A DNA stretch of 64,000 bases from Oscheius onirici (lineage: Eukaryota; Nematoda; Chromadorea; Rhabditida; Rhabditidae): the NCBI GenBank assembly GCA_932521025.1, contig OW051472.1, positions 3,286,001 through 3,350,000 on the forward strand. The letters run 5' to 3'. Shown in pieces: positions 44,591 to 53,488 of the stretch. Numbering within the stretch: position 1 is the stretch's first letter; each line of letters opens with the position of its first letter. A model generated the notes under the pieces. The model worked only from the letters and a program-made list of their open reading frames with translations, was not told the origin of the DNA and did not search any database. The translations under genes were made by a program, and so were the position numbers.

Positions 44591-46442
44591 TTATTTTTCA
44601 CAGCACTGCAAGCAATGACTCATTGGGCTGATAGCAGCCCACATTCGCTGATACATATCATCGGAGAGTTCGAACGGAGGCATATCTTCCGAAGTTTCGA
44701 GGGTTGCCTTTAAGTCGTCGACTCCTTGAGACCTTTTGCCAATGTTCAGAATTAGCTCGGCTGAAAGCTCTATCCCTTGGCTACTAGTGGCCTACCCAGG
44801 ACGCAGTCGTGAACTCCTAGATAGTCTACGAGAATGGCGATTAATTCCGAAATAGGGCCGGTTTCGTCAATTTTATAAGCGTGTTCCCTCTTCTGTTCTC
44901 TCCGTCCTCTGGGCTTGATGTTTGCTGAAAGTCTCATTTACAGACATCGGCAGTCTATCTATCAAAATCGCTCACTTTTCAAAGGAATGAATGGATGACA
45001 GATCCATTGAGCCCATATAAATATTGCCAACTCACCGAAGCCTGCTGTTTTCGGCCGGTAGAGAGTAAGTGCGGTAGCTCCACCGATCTTTATGTCGCGT
45101 AACTTCTTCGCCGTCTCAAAATGGCCTCTCCCGCGTAGAATCTCTCCGTTCTGAACTATTTAGGTGAGCCAACACGAGTATTTCCGCCGGATTCATGCCT
45201 GACCAGGTCAGGTTCTCTGAGCTACTTCTAAATTCGTGTCTTCACAATTAATTGAGTCCCGTCTGGGCGATTAATTGGTCGCTTTTCATACGAAGCTCAC
45301 AAACTCACCACACTTTGAATAGCATCTCCTGTTCTGATTCCAGCCTTTTCAGCATCTGATTCTTTCCAAACATCCCTAATTATTTTGTTCTTTAAGCACA
45401 AATCAAAAACCGAAACCTGACAATGGACCATCCAAAGCCGCCGTCGCAAATTGTGACGCCAATTAGCGGCCGGCTCTTCAAAAGTGATTTGATTATCGTC
45501 TCTTCTAAAAAACTTTGAGATGTTTCCTCAGTCTTCAGCCTTTCTGTTACCTTTACATTGCAAAAAAGTCAACTGTTTTGGACGGATGTCTCTCAAATCT
45601 AGAACACTTTCGGGTACCAGCTCATAATAATCAAATGACAAGAAGAGGATCTGTTTGTGGAAGTAGATAAACGTTGAAGAAACTAACATTGTCTTCCTTT
45701 ACATTGAACTCTTCAGAGAGTTGCTCCAAAAGAGAATCGCTGATCTCAAAACTGTTCATATGTCCACCTCCTGGAAGAGTAACGGAAAAAAACATAGTCT
45801 AAGATGTGGTAGATGAAAGACTAGTCCTATTGGGATAGGTTTAGCTTTATTTAGACTACCTATCCCGGATATCCGGTTACCTTTTGATTAGGCGATTCGA
45901 GACTAGACGTTTTCAGAGGGGAACGAGGGACATGCTGTCGTCTCCCATACTCTCACCAAAGAAGTTTTGGGTTTTACTACAGGCGTGTCTGTAGAAATGG
46001 TTGACTGTATAAATAAATCGGACCCTGCAATGACGATTGAGCACCGCTAAGGACGCATGCCAAAGGGTCAAAACGATCGGAAAACTGGTAGGACCGGACA
46101 GGGAACTTGTAGGTGCTCGTAAAAGTTTGTTGATTTTGGTTGATCTGGACGAGTTGCCAACTCAGAAACATTCATTTGTAGTACAAGAGAACATATTCGA
46201 GAAAGATTTATTGTGAAGATTCACTTTACCGACCTAGATACCGACGAGACCGTCTGCCGTCCTACCGAAAAACCTACCATGCTGTTTTTCGTTGTCTTGT
46301 CGAAATGAACGGTTAAAACAATATTTCCCCGGAATATAAACCTAATCAGAAAGAACTTAATACCCCATATTCCAGGCCAGAGAGTCTGCTTCACAGCCTG
46401 TCTGTCTCTTCTGGTCGGAGGGAGAACGGATGAATAGAACAA
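44591..46442 (-). CDS. gipc: GIPC-type PDZ scaffold protein
   Basis: Endocytic adaptor family linking cargo C termini to myosin VI. Well-supported exons include 44591-44760, 44796-44924, 45036-45150 and 45309-45375, plus exons near 45421-45490, 45551-45654 and 45690-45773. The PDZ domain reads SRPLIGVTICDGGFGWSIVR, DAEKAGIRTGDAIQSV and NGEILRGRGHFETAKKL. The GH2 domain follows as KIDETGPISELIAILVDYLG, VLAELILNIGKRSQGVDDLK and FELSDDMYQRMWAAI. The N-terminal GH1-like region (MNSFEISDSLLEQLSEEFNV, ILFLSFDYYELVPES) is diverged. The 5' end is uncertain: an exon at 46221-46442 (…NIVLTVHFDKTTKNSM|GTAGGT) probably belongs but was not proven. The protein ends ISPMSHCLQCCEK, with a Cys-rich tail that could be lipidated. 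Confidence 0.85.
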
Positions 46443-47579
46443 ATAGACCCACTTCTTCCGGAAAACACTTTTTAATTATTTCGACGGAGAGAGCAAATTC
46501 CAATCCTCCAAACTCTTACTCGTAATGGAAACCTACTCCAAGTATTAGCAGTCTCCTCTCTCTTTTGATCAGATGAAAAAACGAACTGGAGAGACGCTTC
46601 ATTGTCTATGAATGTTCGTCGGCGAGTGCAAATGACGTCTCTTTCTTAACTAGAATGGACTCTTCTTTTCTCCTTTTTTTCCGTCCTACTTGACTTTGTT
46701 TTTTTTGTTTCCGTTTCTTTGGATGCACAGTCTCTCTTATAGCCACAGGAATTTCAGGCGAAAAAAAACTCTCAAAGTTATGAACGTTTAAGCCCAACAT
46801 TTGAGAAGCTCCTGCTTGTTTACTCTGATCTCATACCTGCACTTCTAAATTAAGAGTTAGACGAATCGATCCAGTGTTTTCTTTATTAAACAAAGGACCA
46901 GCTTTTGAAGAGCAAGTGTAGGAATCGCCTTGAAAGAGCTATCTTACAGCGCACTGTTGCTAAACAAGTCAACCGCCTCACTCCATGTGAGTACTACGAA
47001 CCTGTTGAATATTTCAACATGATACGCGCAAAGAACACAGATTCCTGGAAAACAATAAAGACAAACAGCTGTCATTAAGCTCTCTCGTTTAGGCGAATGT
47101 CCTATTAGGTCAGTCGGTCCAGTTCTGTTCTCTTTTCCTTGTTGCCAAAAGTAAATTGACAGAAAGCTGCAAGTTGATGAAAAGCGTCTGGTTGCACACA
47201 TGAGAGCCATTATGAGCAAGAGTTCCTCATCTATTTATCAAGTTGACCAAGTAGGCTTCCCTCTCCCGCTCGTGGCACATGAAATATTTCAGTAATTTGG
47301 AATTGAGTCAGGACTCCTCACTTTTGGTCTTCAACATGTTCTCCGGATATATTAGTGCACTGCTCTTCTGCGACTTATTGTTAGCATACCCGGTAAAAAT
47401 AATGCTACTATACCTTTTCCCACTGTCTTTTCCACTCATTTTACACAATTCAAACGTGAGCAAGAATCAGGAACAGACATCATTTGCGTCCTCGGACATT
47501 CCACTCACCACTCTCCTCTCCTCTAATCTCTTGTTCTTCCCAATTACCCTTTTCTGTAACCACTATCTCCCTTTTAGTA
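46443..47579. other. Intergenic between GIPC-type and globin genes
   Basis: The two genes are divergent (- then +). No exon is supported; a minus-strand Lys/Arg-rich frame at 46606-46800 is open but unrecognised. C/T-rich sequence precedes the globin start, including a TTTTAG acceptor at 47572-47577. Confidence 0.4.
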
Positions 47580-48857
47580 ATGGGTCAGGAGCAGAGCAAA
47601 AAGAAGAATCTTGCCGAGACGAGATACAAAGTCGATCGACCGAAGAAGAGACCAGCCAGGAATACTGCTTTGAGTGAGACAAAAGCCAAGGTAAAAGTCA
47701 GCGAAATTATCGATTCTTTGCCACCGATAGAAGGAGATCAGTTGAGGTTTTTCGTTTTTTTTTCTTCCATAATTTTTGAACTCTAGTCCAGAGGAAGGAG
47801 CTCCGGATCCGACTAGAAGGTCTCCTTCCCCACGACCACCAGAGAAACCTCGTCATTTTCTGACAAAACGAGAACGAATTCTATTGCAACATTCTTGGAA
47901 AAAGACTCGGAAAACTGGAGCGGAACACGTCGGATCGAAGATTTTCCTGATGGTTCTGACAGCCCAGCCGGACATCAAAGCCATCTTCGGAATGGAAAAG
48001 ATTCCACAGGGACGCTTGAAATACGATCCGAGGTTCAGACAACATGCTACTGGTGCGTTTTTTGATTGAGAGTATGTGAGTCAGTTTCAGTCTTCACTAA
48101 GACGTTCGACTATGTGATGAAGAACATCGACTACGCAGAGAAGTTGATAACTCATTTTGAGGTGCGTTATGACAGAAAAAAGACTTTTGGGAGATGTGGG
48201 TAACAAATCAAGGAAGACTGCTCTGGACTTGTTGGTGCCAGTAAAATGCCTCTAGATAGACATCAAAAGAATATGAAGCAGTAAGAGCTAGAAGTGTGAG
48301 GAAATCTATTTCCTCTACCAACACGTTTCACAACAAGCTCTTGTGTCAGATATAGAGTTTTAACGAACATAACTATGATGAGGTTATTAACTTTCGTTCT
48401 AATCACAATTTTCAGAGTCTCGGCCGGAAGCACGTCATAATGCAGGGCCGTGGATTCGATCCACAGTTTTGGGTAGGGTTTTCAAAGTTAGTTTTAGCCA
48501 GTGGGATTCGAGTTGATTAGTCGACTTAGCTCCCATTATTAGGCGCATTCAAGTTCCTATAGTTTTAGCTCAAAATTTGAGCTAATTCGAGTTGGTACTC
48601 CCTTTTCTCATATTTTTATACAGGAAACATTCGCGGAGTGTATGACCCAGGCCGCAGTTGAATGGGAACACACACGACACAAGTTGACCATCAGTGCGTG
48701 GCGGACTCTTGTCTCGACGATCATTTCTCACATGCGAAGGGGATTCGATGAGGACAATGCGAAAAGACGAAGTTCTCATTTGAGAACAACTGGACCACCC
48801 AAGAGGTCATGCCCTCAGCCCAGTAGATCTGTGACTGTGCCGCGAATCATGGCTTGA
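47580..48857 (+). CDS. glb: Globin with predicted N-myristoylation
   Basis: ATG lies 2 nt after a CCTTTTAG acceptor (probable SL trans-splice site). Exons 47580-47746, 47787-48052, 48091-48161, 48416-48472, 48624-48857. The N terminus MGQEQSKKK fits a myristoylation site plus basic membrane anchor. A disordered Pro/Ser-rich extension (RRSPSPRPPEK) then leads into the globin fold: LTKRERILLQHSWKKTRKTG (helix A), GSKIFLMVLTAQPDIKAIF (B/C with the CD1 Phe), FRQHATVFTKTFDYVMKNID (E), SLGRKHV with the proximal F8 His, then ETFAECMTQAAVEWE and TISAWRTLVSTIISHM (G/H). The C-terminal tail is basic and Ser/Pro-rich. Nematodes carry many such extended, membrane-targeted globins, thought to act as redox or oxygen sensors rather than carriers. 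Confidence 0.9.
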
Positions 48858-48910
48858 AGAACCTTTTTCTGTATATTCTGTTTCCAATGAAAATTCATTC
48901 CAAACTTTAC

Positions 48911-49158
48911 TTAAAAATTGATACAATAGGCCTTGGTGGCATTACACCAGCCAGAATCCATGCCAAGTCTGTGCAGGAAGCACTTTCCCACATTACCTTT
49001 CGGACAGACGACATCACACTTGTCGCGACGATGAAGACTGAGGTTGTACTCGTCGAGATTGAGACCGAATTGAGTCTCTGTGACTAGTTTTTGAACAAAA
49101 TTGAGATCTTGTTACCTGCTAAAAAAACCAGGAAGGCAATGAAGATGAACAGCCGCAT
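48911..49158 (-). CDS. Small secreted Cys-rich peptide A (MDSGWC family)
   Basis: Two exons (49116-49158, 48911-49083) separated by a 32-nt phase-1 intron right after the signal peptide (MRLFIFIAFLVFLAG). A short pro-region (TETQFGLNLDEYNLSLHRR) ending in a dibasic site precedes a ~33-residue mature segment: DKCDVVC, CFLHRLGMDSGWC, KAYCINF. The pattern is C-x3-C-x7-C-F-x10-C-x6-C, with one Cys of the CC pair replaced by Phe relative to peptide B. The dibasic Arg-Arg and the location suggest a processed, secreted peptide. Its family is unrecognised; the G-x-S-G-x-C word recalls defensin-type folds, but the full CSab spacing is not met. Confidence 0.75.
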
Positions 49159-49253
49159 TGTACAGGAAAACAAATTGATGAAAAGAACCGCTTGACTCTT
49201 TTTTTAACATTGCCGTGTTTTGAAAAAAAAAAGTCAGAAGGCAATGGCAATGA

Positions 49254-49402
49254 TCAAAAATAAAAAATCTTTTTACAGCAGACTCTGAAGGACATTCCCC
49301 GTTCATGAATACAACATTCGGCCGCTTTGTCTTCTTTCACATAAGCTGCATCCTCCTTACGGACAATACTGTCATCGATTTTCCATACTGCCTGGGCTCT
49401 AA
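49254..49402 (-). pseudogene. Degenerate paralogue of the secreted Cys-rich peptides
   Basis: After a CTTTTCAG acceptor at 49403-49410, the minus strand reads RAQAVWKIDDSIVRKEDAAY, VKEDKAAECCIHERGMSFR, VCCKKIFYF-stop. CCIHERGMSFRVCC aligns with CCLHRLGMDSGWC of its neighbours, but the first C-x3-C and the last Cys are missing. No intact signal-peptide exon was found upstream (49410-49520). It lies between the two intact members, so it is probably a decayed tandem copy, although expression with an altered Cys pattern (CC…CC) cannot be excluded. Confidence 0.55.
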
Positions 49403-49551
49403 CTGAAAAGAGTAAAGGAACAGAACTTGAGTCCTTTTACTTTCACACATGCCTAACAAGGAATGCAAACAAGCTATTTTATTAGTATTGATATGTTTGA
49501 CAAAAGAAACGGGCGGAAAATAAATTCAGTTGTACTAAATTTTATTTAAGA

Positions 49552-49787
49552 CTAGAAGTTAATGCAGTAGGCTTTTCCTCTTTCGCACCAGCCGGAATCC
49601 ATGCCCAGTCTGTGCAGACAACAGTCTTTCACGTCGCCTTTGCCACAGACTTCATCGCATTTCTCACGACGTAAAAGGTTCAGATCGAGAGTCGAAGTTG
49701 CTACAACTGGTTTTGAAAAATGAAAAGTTGTCTAATGACCTCCAAAAATGACTAAAAAGGCCAAAATAAGAAAGACGAACAGACGCA
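49552..49787 (-). CDS. Small secreted Cys-rich peptide B (MDSGWC family)
   Basis: Exons 49740-49787 and 49552-49706 with a 33-nt phase-1 intron at the end of the signal peptide (MRLFVFLILAFLVIFG). Pro-region VVATSTLDLNLLRR ends in Arg-Arg, followed by the mature peptide EKCDEVCGKGDVKDCC, LHRLGMDSGWC, ERGKAYCINF. The pattern is C-x3-C-x7-CC-x10-C-x6-C (six Cys, so three disulfides are possible). It is identical to peptide A over LHRLGMDSGWC and KAYCINF and shares its gene structure, so the pair arose by tandem duplication. Function is unknown; a secreted antimicrobial or signalling peptide is plausible. Confidence 0.8.
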
Positions 49788-50005
49788 TGTTACCAGCTGT
49801 TAGGTCAATAATGGTGACGAAGGAAGGGGACTGGTTTTGCACAAACGATTAGTTTTTCGGTCTGTCTCGCTCCAAGTTCCAAATATCGCCCCCGTCGGAG
49901 GCTAAAGATGACTGTTTACCATGTCATGAGCCCAGATCACGTAGCTGTCAAATGAGCATAAAAGCCGCTCGGGAGCTTTTGTCCTCCTTTATTTGTTCCC
50001 CGTTC

Positions 50006-50969
50006 ATGGATCTCCTGAGACTCGTTCTCTGCTCTCTTCTGAGCTCGCTAAGTTTACAACAGGAGTATCATTATCCGAGTCGTGGAATTGTTCGCCCCTC
50101 GACTTTTGTCACCAACTCCTTCAAAAGAGGTTTCCCTATCGGTATGTATTTTTTGTTTTGAAAATACTCTTCCCATAGCCCGACTCTCCATTTCCAAGCC
50201 ATCGGTCGTCTTGGATTCAACGCGTCCCTTGCCTTGCTGTAAGGATGAGTCAGGCGGAGCTATCTGTCGTGCCATGAAGGCCAACGATCCGAAAACTTTT
50301 GCTCATAAGTGATTGATCTCAAAACAGTGAGAAACATGGTTATAGGTGTCACACAGAGTCGGACTTTTCTTTGGTCGTCTGTTGCAAAGCCTGTGACGAT
50401 ATCGGAGCCAATTATCGCGAGAGAGCTGCCAAGTAAGTTATTTTGTGCTTCACGCTTGTTTCTTGTTACCGTTCTTGTTACCGTCTTTTGAAAAAGTGTT
50501 TTTGGAAAAGATTTGGCTGAATTCAATGAATTTGACACTGGAGCGGTATGGTATTGCCCTAGCTGATCAAAAAAGGAGCTCTGACCTGACAATGAGTCAG
50601 GTTAGAACCCATCTTCCAAAAGCGATATAGCTCCCTACTCTTATTTTCTGAGCCAGGCTATTTTTAAAAGAGCTTCGTAAGCTCTTTCAAGCCCGATCAT
50701 GGTCTGCGAATCACTAGAGTCAAAGAGATTTTCCTCCAACACTTCCTTCTTTCAGCTTCTTCTCGTCATCCAACAACAGTACCCACTGCTTTGACCGAAT
50801 GAGTGTGGGGTACTGTAGCCGTTACCAGACGAGTACGGATGCCTGGAGCAACAAGCGGTGGTCCTGTCACTCGGAGCACAATCGTCTCGCCTTCCGGGTC
50901 TGTCGAGCAACTTGCGGATTCTGTAATCTGGACTGGAGAAACGCTCCCGAACCAACCAAATGCCTCTAG
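50006..50969 (+). CDS. Secreted protein with Cys-rich module and C-terminal ShKT domain
   Basis: Signal peptide MDLLRLVLCSLLSSLSLQ. Exons 50006-50141, 50179-50308, 50346-50432, a middle exon near 50500-50550, and 50756-50969. The first module has CCKDESGGAICRAMKANDP and CHTESDFSLVVCCKACDD, a CC…C…C…CC..C pattern common in nematode secreted proteins. The last exon is a clear ShKT domain: HCFDRMSVGYCSRYQ, SCHSEHNRLAFRVCRATCGF, C. ShKT modules act as extracellular binding domains and, in some animals, channel blockers. The join between 50432 and 50756 is not resolved: a donor at GCG|GTATGG is my best choice, but other frames exist. The whole protein would be about 200 residues. Confidence 0.65.
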
Positions 50970-51048
50970 AGATATTGAATCTGAACGGTCTCTCTGGAAA
51001 GGTAATTTTCCCATTTTTTGTAAGGTTGATATTCAACAATGAATCTCT

Positions 51049-51531
51049 TTATTCGTCAATGTGTTCCTTCTCAATCCTGTTTCCATTAATGATGTGGGAG
51101 AACTTGAAGTTCATCATCTGACCAGAACCCTCGATTCCGTAGAAGGTACTCCCATTAACCATTTTCAACTCTCGGATGTCTCTCTGCTTCAGGTCCTCGA
51201 ACTGAAATTCTGATCTTCTACGGAAGAAATTCTGAACAGTAAAAAAGAAACGAGTCACGTGGATGAAGCGGTTCTTCTCCATCTGGTAAGGCCAAAATTT
51301 TATGATCTGTTCGTGTCCTTTACTCTTATAGCCAAAATAGTACTGCAGCGGATGTACATTGTACAGTTCGTCAACTAGAGCCGTAACATTTCCAGCCGCG
51401 AAGAGCTGCTCGTAACGTTGATACAGATCTTTGAGTGGAGCGGAAGGGGGAGTAATCTTCAGCTCGGTGAAACGACGGGATTCTGTCAAAAGAGGGAGGA
51501 AGAAGAAAAGAGTGGAGATAATTGGTGACAT
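51049..51531 (-). CDS. Secreted NTF2/SnoaL-like fold protein
   Basis: 160 residues from ATG 51531: a hydrophobic leader (MSPIISTLFFFLPLLTESRR), then LKDLYQRYEQLFAAGNVTAL, VDELYNVHPLQYYFGY, GHEQIIKFW, FQFEDLKQRDIRELKMVNG, IINGNRIEKEHIDE. The helix-helix-strand opening ('YxxYxxLFxxGDxxALxxLYxxxA' type) and length fit the SnoaL/DUF4440-like NTF2 family that is expanded in nematodes; the exact function is unknown. A 27-nt in-frame GTGACT…TTCAG segment (encoding VTRFFFTVQ) may be an ultra-short intron. Upstream, a minus frame at about 51680-51791 (MAIREMWKDDHGDENWKTGH) resembles a family fragment and may be a relic or an extra exon. Confidence 0.6.
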   Translation of the reverse strand: MSPIISTLFFFLPLLTESRRFTELKITPPSAPLKDLYQRYEQLFAAGNVTALVDELYNVHPLQYYFGYKSKGHEQIIKFWPYQMEKNRFIHVTRFFFTVQNFFRRRSEFQFEDLKQRDIRELKMVNGSTFYGIEGSGQMMNFKFSHIINGNRIEKEHIDE

Positions 51532-51865
51532 TTCGAGAATGTGAAGCGACTTTGAAACGATTTGACGGAGAGAGGATGGTAGTGAATACTAATGGACTGA
51601 CAATACCGGAGCAGAACATAGAATTGGGACAGTTTGAAGGAAAGTGTGATCGATGAATAAAATGTTTCAAGTGAAGTTCTAATATCCAGTGTGACAAGTC
51701 TTGACATGTCGAAATCGACAAAAATTTGGGCATGACCCGTCTTCCAGTTCTCGTCACCATGGTCGTCTTTCCACATTTCTCTGATAGCCATTCGAGCTTT
51801 TGTTCAGCCGCATTTTCTCAGTTCTACATGACACAGCCAATCTCCAAGATCAGAAGCACCACACA

Positions 51866-52329
51866 ATGAGCATCCATGGGTCACCGAGTCGTTTGAGCAT
51901 CCGTAAGGGCATTTTCGGCATTGAACAGTTTTCTGCATCTGCATCAACCTCGGCCGTTTCTCAGTTTTCTCGTTTCTCAACCCAAAGGCATTCTTTTAAC
52001 AGTCCTCGTGGTGAAGAGCTTCGGCTGCACAGTTTCCGACAAATAGTAGATCCGTCAGTGAGTTCGTGAAAAGAAGAGTATAGGATAGCAGAATCCTAGA
52101 AAAGAAGTCTTTTCACAAACAATAAAAAGTAGAGAAACAAGTTTGGATGGACTCTCTGCTCGATTCTTCGCATCCGGACACCACTTTCGACTCCTATACC
52201 CAATTTGCTAGTCAATCCGAAGATAGACTTACCGAAACCCGATCGGCCCTCGAGCAAGAGTCAAAAGTGTCAGAACTAGGCTTCTCGGGGAAAGCCAAGC
52301 TCCAGTCCAGGTACTTGGAAAAGAGTTGA
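51866..52329 (+). CDS. One or two small Ser-rich hypothetical ORFs
   Basis: ATG 51866 (MSIHGSPSRLSIRKGIFGIE…) runs to 52069, and a second frame from ATG 52147 (MDSLLDSSHPDTTFDSYTQF) runs to 52329. Both are Ser/Gln-rich and could be two exons of one gene, since CCGTCA|GTGAGT at 52053 is a good donor. I could not find an acceptor that keeps the frame. No homology recognised. Confidence 0.3.
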
Positions 52330-52630
52330 GAGTTAAATGCAAATGTGGTAGAAATATTGACATGGTACAAATGGAAGAGCAAAGGAGGAGAGGAAGTAGC
52401 AACAGCACACACGAGTATACAACTGAGCTAGAAGTGTTCACACTTCTAACTTGTCAAATCTTGTCAACTTGCGTAAAGCGAAAAGTTAGCAAACAATCAA
52501 TCCACAAAGTTTTCAAAGTTACTGTAACTTTTGAAACGTTTTCAAAACTTTTCGTAATTATCAAGTTTTTTATAACTCTCAAAAAAAGTTAGAAAGTCAA
52601 GCTAGTGTTCTTCGAAGACAGCGCCTCGAG

Positions 52631-53010
52631 ATGAATGACAAGCAACCCGCTGTGAGTTTCTTCTACTTTTCTAGTAATTCTACCAAACAATTTTTCAGAA
52701 GTCCGCCCTGAACAAGACTGGAGAGAAGGCAGCCAACCGCGTGGCCTTCGACAGCAACACGGTCGACAACAAGCCGAAGCCGGCCCCGCAACCGACGACG
52801 ACGCCTACGACGCCGGCCAAAGTCTCGATCCCTCCGCCGGCCATGAACTTCCAGCTGAAGGACGAGGTAGAGATGCTGCGTGGAGGCTACAAAAATACCC
52901 ACGGTGACCAGGTCAAGATACAGACGGAAGGAGCCGCTGCCGGAGGAGGAACTGCTGCTCCGTCCGAGAAGAAAGGAGACAAGGGAGCCGCCGTCGAGAC
53001 CAACATCTAG
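52631..53010 (+). CDS. Small disordered Ala/Pro/Lys-rich protein
   Basis: Exons 52631-52651 (MNDKQPA) and 52699-53010 join in frame (47-nt GT-AG intron) to give 110 residues. The protein is almost entirely disordered: KTGEKAANRVAFDSNTVDNK, PQPTTTPTTPAKVSIPPPA, EMLRGGYKNTHGDQVKIQ, EKKGDKGAAVETNI. Codon use is C-ending and optimal-looking (GCC, AAG, CTG), suggesting high expression. No family recognised. Confidence 0.6.
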
Positions 53011-53488
53011 AAGGATCTCAGGTGCGCTAATAAAACTCCCAGCATGGTGACTTGCTTCTTGTTCTTTTTTTTGGGTTGTACAGGGGTTCAATTCACTTAG
53101 ATTGCTACCATTTTGCGGCATTGTATTTCTCCTCGTTTTCTTCACTTTCTCTTCTGGTCTGGGTCATCTTTCCCTTCGCCTTCAGTTATCGATCCTTCAG
53201 TGTCGCTAGTAAGACAGGTAGGACAGGCTAGTAGGTCCAGTCTAGTCTTTAGGTCTTTGCAAGTATTCTGAAACACTTTCTCATACTTACAACCCATATC
53301 GGCTGGGAATCGTCTCTCGTTTACTATTCTTCACACTTCCGAATGTTCTTTATCTTTTGTCCCCGATGTGGTCCGAAAAGAGGTCATTAGCAAAGTAAAA
53401 CAATCAAAGTCCTTTTGTGTTTTCTGATTTGCAGCTCTCCTTATCAGTACTCCATGACCCGAGTGCTCGCACTAACCGCGTTCCAATA

